A stretch of DNA of 64,000 bases from positions 78,692-142,691 of the forward strand of contig JAGCCO010000018.1 of the NCBI GenBank assembly GCA_017651645.1, in the 5' to 3' direction. Source of the DNA: Bacteroidales bacterium. GTDB lineage: Bacteria; Bacteroidota; Bacteroidia; Bacteroidales; F082. Below the pieces are notes generated by a model. It made no database searches. It was given only the letters and a program-made list of their open reading frames with translations, and had not been told where the DNA came from. Position numbers and translations under genes: made by a program. Every line of letters starts with the position of its first letter. Within the stretch, counting starts at the first letter, position 1. Of the stretch, positions 42,924 through 49,218 are shown piece by piece.

Positions 42924-44363
42924 TTATTCTTTTAGGACCTTTTCGTGGTAGCTTGTCCCGTCTTTCATGGTGATGCGCAGCATGTAGACTCCGGAGGGCA
43001 TCGCGCTCATGTCGATGCTTTCCAGACCGTTTCGTTTGGTGCTTACAAAACGGCCTGAAAGGTCATAAAGTTCAACGCTCTCAGGCTCGGTGCCGTCATC
43101 GAAGCGGAGAATCAGTTGGTCTTTCACGGGGTTGGGGTATAGGGTGAAGGGTGTTTCGGTGGCTAAGGTTTCAGGCGTGCCGGTCGGGTCGTTGTCGCGG
43201 ATGATGAAAATCTGGATGACGGAACTATCGTATGCTATGTCAAGGAGGGCTTTTACGACAATGTCGCCATTTTGCAGCGCTTTTATCGACTGGATGGCGT
43301 GTTTGTAGTAATCGGGACATGGCAACGTGATCTCCCAGGCGCTCTCAAGGTCGTCGACTAAGCGGACGACATGTTGGGAGGCACCGAACTGGTTTTGTCC
43401 AGAGTAGGAGCCGTATGAGACATAAAGCGTGTTTTCGTCTTTTATGGCGACATTAACGGCTTGAGAGAATTGATGAAAGGCGATGGGGTTGCCCTCGTTA
43501 TCGTATTTTATGAGTGTCGGCTTGTTGGATGGCGTGTATGCCTGCAGCAAGTGGGCAGTGGCGTTGGCCTGATTGTATGGAATAACCCTTGTGCTTGTGC
43601 TTGAGAAAGGCATATTGGGGGCAATCGGAGTGTATTCTATGCGGTTGATCAGGTTGAAATCGCAGTCCATGATGTAGTTGACGATATGGATGCTACCGTT
43701 TAAGGTGTAGGTGCCGAGGCGACAGTAAGCAGGTGGCGTTTCGCTGAATACTTCGAGGAATCTGTGGCTAAGCAAGGTGTCGGTGGCTGGCACTTCATAG
43801 CCCGCGTAGTTGGGGGTTTCAGATACAAGAATGTCTTTGACCACCGTGCCATCAAGTTTGAAAAACAAATAATGTCCGACGGGTCCATTGCCTTCATCTT
43901 TGGAATAAACGGTGGCGACATTTGAGTCCGGTGTGATGAAGAAGTAAGTAAAGCCGGCGTAGCTTTGGGCTGTATGGAAGTCGGTGCTGACATCGCTAAT
44001 AACCGAGAGGTTGGCGTCGATGAGGATGAATCTGAAGGATACATAGTAAGGGTAAAAAACATTGTTTACAAAGATGTAACGGTCTGGCAAAGCTGGAATC
44101 TCTAGGAGTTCATAATAACCATGCGCCGCGTCGTGAAGTGCGATGCTGTCGATCACTATGCCGTCAAGCGATAGTTTGTACACCATATAATCTTCGCCGC
44201 TGCGGCTCCCGATAAGGAGCGAACCGTCGGAGGCTTCTGCGATGTCGCTGCTTCCATAAGCGTTCATGGGTAATGTGAACTCGCCGACGATTTCCTGCCC
44301 ATAGCTCGTGAAGCAGGCGGCCATCAGCAGGCCGGTGAGGATGAGGTAAAGTTTGGCTTTCAT
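42924..44363 (-). CDS. T9SS-exported propeller-like protein
   Basis: Signal peptide (ILTGLLMAACFTSYGQ), then about 370 residues of short beta strands typical of a WD/BNR-like propeller (EASDGSLLIGSRSGEDYMVYKLS, IKALQNGDIVVKALL). A T9SS sorting domain follows (FTLYPNPVKDQLILRFDDG ... SGVYMLRI). MAAC within the signal resembles a lipobox, but cleavage after SYG seems likelier for a T9SS cargo. The leader is about 130 bases from a promoter with a strong TTGAC -33. Function unknown. Confidence 0.8.
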   Translation of the reverse strand: MKAKLYLILTGLLMAACFTSYGQEIVGEFTLPMNAYGSSDIAEASDGSLLIGSRSGEDYMVYKLSLDGIVIDSIALHDAAHGYYELLEIPALPDRYIFVNNVFYPYYVSFRFILIDANLSVISDVSTDFHTAQSYAGFTYFFITPDSNVATVYSKDEGNGPVGHYLFFKLDGTVVKDILVSETPNYAGYEVPATDTLLSHRFLEVFSETPPAYCRLGTYTLNGSIHIVNYIMDCDFNLINRIEYTPIAPNMPFSSTSTRVIPYNQANATAHLLQAYTPSNKPTLIKYDNEGNPIAFHQFSQAVNVAIKDENTLYVSYGSYSGQNQFGASQHVVRLVDDLESAWEITLPCPDYYKHAIQSIKALQNGDIVVKALLDIAYDSSVIQIFIIRDNDPTGTPETLATETPFTLYPNPVKDQLILRFDDGTEPESVELYDLSGRFVSTKRNGLESIDMSAMPSGVYMLRITMKDGTSYHEKVLKE

Positions 44364-44499
44364 AGTGCTTTGTTTTAAAGGTGAATAACTCAGTTGGTTT
44401 GTTTCATGTTGTCATTTTCTTGGCCTAAGCCGCTGGTTGATTTAAAACTTTTAATCAAAAAATTTCCGCTTAAAGTAGTATTACAGTTAATTCATATCG

Positions 44500-44545
44500 C
44501 AAAACTACAACCTGAAACATAGTTTGTCAAGCTTTTTTTTCAACT
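44500..44545 (-). promoter_or_regulatory. Cassette promoter A
   Basis: On the minus strand GTTGAAAAAAAAGCTTGACA contains the -33 TTG; 20 bases later comes TAGTTTTG (44500-44507). The GTTGAAAA..AAGCTTGACA block is shared with promoters at 47570 and 47732. Confidence 0.75.
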
Positions 44546-44702
44546 ATTTTTCGTTACAAGTGATAAGCTGTTGTATAACAGATAGTAATAAAAGCGATTT
44601 TTTTGGATATTTCGTTTTAAATAGAATAATTTCCGTTTAAAGTATAAATATTCTGCTTTAATATTGTATTTTTCATCTTAGTTTTTCGATTGGAAAACGA
44701 AG

Positions 44703-44740
44703 AAGCAGGAACATCTTATCCGATGCTCCTGCTTCAATAA
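44703..44740 (-). terminator. Terminator of the GLUG-like gene
   Basis: GAAGCAGGAACATC/GATGCTCCTGCTTC, 14 bp with one mismatch and a 6-base loop, 20-57 bases after the stop of the GLUG-like gene. Confidence 0.8.
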
Positions 44741-44759
44741 CCAAAAACAATATGAAAGT

Positions 44760-46109
44760 TTAATAAACGACGACCTTTCTCGAAATCGCGATATTGCCGT
44801 CGGACAGTTTCAAGAGGTAGATGCCTTCGGGCAGCGTGACGTTGGTCTGGCCTTCGATGGTCTGTTCCACAATGACCTGCCCGAGCATGTTAATGATGTT
44901 TAGCCGTCCGCTGCCTTCCACGGTAAAGCAGCCTTTGGCAGGGTTGGGGTAGACGCTCAACATCTCGTTCTGGATGGTGATTTCGTCGGTCGAGAAGCCG
45001 ATGGGGACAAGGATGGGGTAGCCGTTGTTGACGTCACCTTCGTCGCAGCCCCAGACGTCCGTGTCGTTGTTCAGCGTCCCGACAAAGGCGGGGTCACGCA
45101 TTTCGATGTCGGTCATCGGCTCGCCAATGCCTTCGCCACCGCAGGTGTTGAGGTAATATAGGTTGTCGGCTGTGCCGTTGAAATCAGACCCGATAACGCC
45201 GCCTGCAGGTTTTTGGCTGTTGGCGACGTCGCCTACGTTGTAGCAGTTTTTCACCATGCCCTTGACGATAATGCCACCGATGCCACCGATGCCCTGCCCG
45301 TCACCTGTGACGGAGCCCGTGTTATAGCAGTTCATGATGGTGGTGGTTCTCTGATTGGTACCCATGATGCCGCCGCCACCTCCATACGAAGTGATGTTGC
45401 CTGTGTTGAAGCAATTGCAGATTTCGGCAGTCACTGTGCCGGAGATGCCGCCTGCCGCATTGGTGCCTTTGATGCTGCCTGTGTTGTAACAGTTGGTGAC
45501 CTTGCCGCCGCCGTATCCCACAATGCCTCCAACCTGAAAACCGCTGATGTCGGCGTTATTGGAACAATTGGTGATAGAGACGTTAGCACCGGAACCTGCA
45601 TGCCCGACAATGCCTCCGCCATATTGCGCATCGCGGATATACCCGTTTTCAACACTGACATTTTTGATCTCAGCCTCCGAGGTGACATAGCCAAACAAGC
45701 CTGCGATAATACCACCATCGTTATAAAGGTTGTAGATCTTGTGACCGCCACCATCAAAATGGCCTCTGAAGTAGGTGTTGACATTATAATATGAATCAGG
45801 TGCTCCTCGGTCGCAGCCGTCGTCATTAAACCATCTGTCGCCCAATCCGACAGACACCCATTGCAGGTCTTCGCTGCCGTTCAGGTCGATGTCGGTGGTC
45901 AGCACAAAGTACAGGCCTTCTGTTTCATAGCCTTTGTTGACCATATAAGCGAGGAAGGCCAGGTTCCCGGCCGACTCAATCCGATATGGGCTGCTTTCGG
46001 AGCCTTCGCCACGGGTCCAAAGCTCTCTGCTGCCGTCCCAAACGCTAGTTTGGGCTTCGGCCATGATGCCCGTCATGAGGAACAATACTATGATATATAA
46101 CTTTTTCAT
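44760..46109 (-). CDS. T9SS-exported GLUG-like repeat protein
   Basis: Signal peptide (IIVLFLMTGIMAEAQ), a first domain WTRGEGSESSPYRIESAGNLAFLAYMVN, then at least six repeats of about 25-30 residues of the form GGIVGYGGGKVTNCYNTGSIKG, typical of GLUG or beta-helix adhesins (about residues 110-330). A T9SS sorting domain ends it (LSVYPNPAKGCFTVEGSG ... GIYLLKL). The first domain resembles repeats of secreted Bacteroidota adhesins. The gene follows 46140-47531 after 30 bases and lacks its own promoter, so the two share a transcript. Confidence 0.82.
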   Translation of the reverse strand: MKKLYIIVLFLMTGIMAEAQTSVWDGSRELWTRGEGSESSPYRIESAGNLAFLAYMVNKGYETEGLYFVLTTDIDLNGSEDLQWVSVGLGDRWFNDDGCDRGAPDSYYNVNTYFRGHFDGGGHKIYNLYNDGGIIAGLFGYVTSEAEIKNVSVENGYIRDAQYGGGIVGHAGSGANVSITNCSNNADISGFQVGGIVGYGGGKVTNCYNTGSIKGTNAAGGISGTVTAEICNCFNTGNITSYGGGGGIMGTNQRTTTIMNCYNTGSVTGDGQGIGGIGGIIVKGMVKNCYNVGDVANSQKPAGGVIGSDFNGTADNLYYLNTCGGEGIGEPMTDIEMRDPAFVGTLNNDTDVWGCDEGDVNNGYPILVPIGFSTDEITIQNEMLSVYPNPAKGCFTVEGSGRLNIINMLGQVIVEQTIEGQTNVTLPEGIYLLKLSDGNIAISRKVVVY

Positions 46110-46139
46110 GTCTTCAATTCTTTAGGTTTGACAATAGGG

Positions 46140-47531
46140 TTATTTAGATAGTCCGTTGTTGAACAACGTTATGATATGGTCGATGAACTCGCCTTTGCGT
46201 TCCATGGCGGATTGGCTCTCGTTTCCCCACGCGGTAATTAAAGCATAGTCCAGTTCCTGCATGCCGCCTGCCGGTAAACTGAAAGGTCCCACCATGGCCA
46301 GGCCTCTTCGGTCGGATGGCACATTGCCGCATTGCTCTTCGGTCCAATACACGCCGTTGGTGCCATAGCCTTCAGGTTGTATGCCGTTGGTGCCTATGTT
46401 GTTGGGGTCGCTGTCGCCTGGGAACATGTATTTGCAAGGAAGGTCGAGTGTGCCATTGTTGTACGCATTACCACCATACAGCATGGGCTGGCCGTTTTTC
46501 CATAAGCCACGCAGGTAGTTGTAGTAGTCTTCAGTTATTGAAGGGTCGCCATTGTCCCCAGATGAGTTATTGTGGTACATGAACCCTGTCAAGCCCAAGC
46601 GCTGGTTGGCGTTCGTATTAGGACCGGCCAAGATGGTGAGCACCTGAACGGGTAGGATGGTATCATAATAAGGGTCCCACTCCCAGCCATTATAAGCAAA
46701 ACAAGAATTGCGTTGTACATCGCAGCCTACGTAATCGTCCCAGATGTCACCGATGTCCCAGTCGGTCCAAAGGCCGAGATAGACATCATGATAGTTGTTG
46801 CCCGAGCGGTTGAAGAACTGGTAGTTGACAAACACCGTGTTATTGAGGGCTTCGTCGTCGGGAGCATTGTAGGCATATACCATGGCATGGACTTCGAGAC
46901 CGATCTTTTTGCCGCCCGATTCTCCATGCTCATTGTAACTGTCGTTGAAGATGAAGAACAGGCACTGGTCGCCTTTGATGTCAGGATAGTCACCTGCAAA
47001 TGGGTTGTAATGCCCGTCACCGTCGATGTCGACAAAAGGCGCGAGATTGTAGGCGTAATTGCCTTCGCCATGGGCAGGCCAGGTGAGGATGTCCTTAGGC
47101 ATTTTATAGTTGGCTTCGCCGTGGTGGGCAATGAAATCATCGACTTCGGAGCGAGTAAGACTCCAAATGTAATGAAACCTCAGGGCCGTCATCAAGTCAA
47201 GGGTGGCATCGGTCGTCTTGAGTGGCCCGGACCAGTATTCTTGTCCGACTTGGCCAAACCTGAAAGCGGCCAGATGAAGACTATCGGTAGTGTCTAGACC
47301 GCCAAACCAAAGCGAGTGCTGGAAAATGGTCCCTTTGCCGCTACCAGTTGGCACTTCCCAAGTCGTACATGGGTAATTGTCCCATTCATCTGCCTCTTGC
47401 GGGACAAAACAAGTGCCGTTACCAAGGATAGTGGCATTTACGTTGTTGATATTGATGTGGGAGATGGGGGGCTGTTGGGCCATCGAGGCGAGGGTTGCCA
47501 GCATCAGTAATAGTAAAATTCCTTTTCTCAT
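46140..47531 (-). CDS. Large exported protein of a T9SS-associated family, lacking a sorting domain
   Basis: Signal peptide (LLLLMLATLASMAQ) and a 440-residue body with many aromatic and acidic residues (FVPQEADEWDNYPC, FVDIDGDGHYNPFAGDYPDIKGDQC, GLWTDWDIGDIWDDYVGCD). Asp-rich loops such as DIDGDGHYNP look like calcium sites. From memory, similar proteins in other Bacteroidota often end in a T9SS domain; this one stops at HIITLFNNGLSK with none. It is first in a two-gene transcript from the promoter at 47570. Function unknown. Confidence 0.7.
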   Translation of the reverse strand: MRKGILLLLMLATLASMAQQPPISHININNVNATILGNGTCFVPQEADEWDNYPCTTWEVPTGSGKGTIFQHSLWFGGLDTTDSLHLAAFRFGQVGQEYWSGPLKTTDATLDLMTALRFHYIWSLTRSEVDDFIAHHGEANYKMPKDILTWPAHGEGNYAYNLAPFVDIDGDGHYNPFAGDYPDIKGDQCLFFIFNDSYNEHGESGGKKIGLEVHAMVYAYNAPDDEALNNTVFVNYQFFNRSGNNYHDVYLGLWTDWDIGDIWDDYVGCDVQRNSCFAYNGWEWDPYYDTILPVQVLTILAGPNTNANQRLGLTGFMYHNNSSGDNGDPSITEDYYNYLRGLWKNGQPMLYGGNAYNNGTLDLPCKYMFPGDSDPNNIGTNGIQPEGYGTNGVYWTEEQCGNVPSDRRGLAMVGPFSLPAGGMQELDYALITAWGNESQSAMERKGEFIDHIITLFNNGLSK

Positions 47532-47569
47532 ATTCGTTAGTTTTTTGGATTGTCGATCGGTTTTCGATA

Positions 47570-47610
47570 CAAAGGTACAAACTAAATCAGAATGTCAAGC
47601 CTTTTTTCAA
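47570..47610 (-). promoter_or_regulatory. Cassette promoter B
   Basis: On the minus strand GTTTGAAAAAAGGCTTGACA, then AGTTTGTACCTTTG; the -33 TTG (47596-47598) and TACCTTTG (47570-47577) are 18 bases apart. Confidence 0.75.
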
Positions 47611-47613
47611 ACA

Positions 47614-47644
47614 GGTGGGAGGTTGAATCATCCAACCTCCCGCC
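47614..47644 (-). terminator. Strong hairpin downstream of promoter C
   Basis: A 12-bp stem (core GGGAGGTTG/CAACCTCCC, extended by two GC pairs and a GT pair) with a 7-base loop. The following minus-strand T content is modest. Confidence 0.7.
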
Positions 47645-47725
47645 ATTGTTCAACTAAATCAAATCATTATGAAAAAAAGCACTTACTCTTATGTTTTCCG
47701 TTTTAAGTTGTTATTATTCCGTTTC
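47614..47725 (-). ncRNA. Candidate small RNA or relic leader/3' UTR between promoter C and its hairpin
   Basis: Promoter C should start transcription near 47725. The strong hairpin would end the RNA at about 47614, giving about 112 nt. No ORF of useful length lies on this strand. Its middle (TTTCATAATGATTTGATTTA) resembles the sequence just after the stop of the gene at 42924. It may be a true sRNA or the remains of a deleted cassette gene. Confidence 0.4.
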
Positions 47726-47731
47726 ACGACA

Positions 47732-47775
47732 CAAAAATACAAACTATAAAAGTTTTGTCAAGCTTTATTTTCAAC
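47732..47775 (-). promoter_or_regulatory. Cassette promoter C (no gene downstream)
   Basis: On the minus strand GTTGAAAATAAAGCTTGACA, then AGTTTGTATTTTTG; TTG (47759-47761) and TATTTTTG (47732-47739) are 19 bases apart. Confidence 0.75.
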
Positions 47776-47896
47776 TATTTTTTCTCACTATGGATAAATG
47801 GCTGTGGGTCAAGGAGAAAAAAATGCCATATTTTTTATTTATTACGATTAAAACTATATTTTAGTTGTTTTAAATAATTATTTTCCGTTTTAATCG

Positions 47897-49138
47897 TTAT
47901 TCTTCCGTTCCTTCGAAAACGATTTGACTGAGTTGTTTCTTGTCGAAAACGCGGTTGGCCACTTCGAGGATGTCGTTGGCCGAAACCGCCTCCACCTTAT
48001 TAATTATGTCGTCCATATACTCGATGGGCTCGCCCATGATGAGCGAACGTGTGACACTCAATAGTTCATTCATGCCGCTTTCGTAGCTCAAGGCGACTTG
48101 TCCGATGAGTTGTTGTTTGGCATGATGCAGTTGGAGTGTGCCTAACTTTTTGGTGCAGAGTTTATCCAATTCCTTGTGAACCAATTCAATGGCTTTATCC
48201 AACGAATCGGGGTCAACACCCATGTACACATTGATGAGGCCGACATCGGAATAGGCGGTATATTGTGACTCGATGCTATAGGCGAAGCCGTATTTCTCTC
48301 GGATGTTCAAACCGAGGCGTGAGCTCATGGCCGGACCGCCCAACACGTTGTTGAGCATCACGATAGGCATTTTCAACGGACTGCAGAACTCGGGCGCGAT
48401 ACCGCCTATGATACAGTGGCTCAGGTGGTTGTTGCGCTTATCTTTGCGGTTTTCGGGTTTATAGCCTTTAAAGGTCTCACGTTTCTTGCTCACGATATGG
48501 GCTGGCTGGCTACCGAAATAGGTCATCGCCAAATGCTCAAACTCCTTGAAACTGATGCCGCCGACGCTGGCCAAGATCATTTGGTCGGTGCTGTAGTTGT
48601 GTGCCATGAAGTCGAGGATGTCTTGCCGATGGAAGCCTTTCACCAACTTGGTGGTGCCCAAGATGTTGCGTGAAAGCGGATGTCCTTTGAAGACCATCTC
48701 TTCAAACAGATCGTAGATTTCATCGGATGGCGAGTCCAAATAGGAGTTGATTTCATCCAAGATGACTTCCTTCTCCTTGGCCAGCTCGTTTTCGGGGAAG
48801 GTGGAGCGGAATGCGATGTCGGCAAAGAGGTCGAGACTGCGCTTGTAGTGCTGTTTGAGGAAGGTGGCCTGAAGGCAGGTCTCTTCTTTGGTGGTGAAGG
48901 CGTTGAGATCACCACCCACATTATCCAAGCAGCTCAGGATGTGGTAGGCTTTGCGGTTTTGCGTGCCTTTAAATATGGTGTGCTCCACGAAGTGAGCAAG
49001 GCCGTTTTCTTGTGGCAACTCATCGCGTGTGCCAGTCTCCACCATCAGCACGAGGTGGGCAATCTCGCCTTGTTTCTCTTTATGTATCAGCCGGATGCCG
49101 TTCGGAAGGACGGCTTCGGTGTATTTGTTTTCCAACAT
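47897..49138 (-). CDS. M16 family zinc peptidase
   Basis: Inverted-zinc-motif metallopeptidase: HFVEH (H49, E52, H53), with the distal Glu in the KEKEVILDEINSY helix. The C-terminal half carries the M16 inactive-domain features (GPAMSSRLGLNIREKYGFAYSIES). At 413 aa this is the short single-chain form, without a signal peptide, so probably cytoplasmic. I start at MLENKYTEAVLPNG; the 31 upstream in-frame residues overlap the promoter. It is divergent from the S8 pair, with back-to-back promoters. Confidence 0.92.
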   Translation of the reverse strand: MLENKYTEAVLPNGIRLIHKEKQGEIAHLVLMVETGTRDELPQENGLAHFVEHTIFKGTQNRKAYHILSCLDNVGGDLNAFTTKEETCLQATFLKQHYKRSLDLFADIAFRSTFPENELAKEKEVILDEINSYLDSPSDEIYDLFEEMVFKGHPLSRNILGTTKLVKGFHRQDILDFMAHNYSTDQMILASVGGISFKEFEHLAMTYFGSQPAHIVSKKRETFKGYKPENRKDKRNNHLSHCIIGGIAPEFCSPLKMPIVMLNNVLGGPAMSSRLGLNIREKYGFAYSIESQYTAYSDVGLINVYMGVDPDSLDKAIELVHKELDKLCTKKLGTLQLHHAKQQLIGQVALSYESGMNELLSVTRSLIMGEPIEYMDDIINKVEAVSANDILEVANRVFDKKQLSQIVFEGTEE

Positions 49139-49156
49139 AGGGTGAAAATTGGGCTG

Positions 49157-49164
49157 CAAAGATA
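49157..49164 (-). promoter_or_regulatory. -7 box of the M16 peptidase gene
   Basis: TATCTTTG on the minus strand, 18 bases before the ATG. Confidence 0.6.
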
Positions 49165-49185
49165 CAATAAACGTGAAAACATTTG

Positions 49186-49193
49186 TAAATTTG
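49186..49193 (+). promoter_or_regulatory. -7 box of the first S8 gene
   Basis: TAAATTTG, 25 bases before the ATG at 49219. No clear -33 was found. Confidence 0.55.
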
Positions 49194-49218
49194 CAGTTTA
49201 AAAACAAAGCATACCCTG

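Larger units (their letters stand above)
44364..44759 (-). other. AT-rich gap: leader, promoter and terminator
   Basis: No gene was found. 44364-44495 is the leader of the downstream T9SS gene and 44500-44545 its promoter. 44560-44700 is AT-rich with several (A)AACGGAA motifs read on the minus strand, and 44703-44736 is the terminator of the upstream gene. Confidence 0.7.
47532..47896 (-). other. AT-rich gap with two promoters and a terminator but no gene
   Basis: Contents in minus-strand order: AT-rich tail with AACGGAA motifs (47800-47896), promoter C (47732-47775), a region of about 110 bases without an ORF, hairpin (47614-47644), promoter B (47570-47610) and a short leader. Confidence 0.7.

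Noticed and set aside
42912..42938. Tiny plus-strand ORF (MEKLYLFF) after a start-like context, with similar ATGs at 44752 and 47670
   Set aside because: At 42912 and 44752 it overlaps the stop codons of minus-strand genes and ends after a few codons; the repeated sequence is better explained as a shared 3' module.
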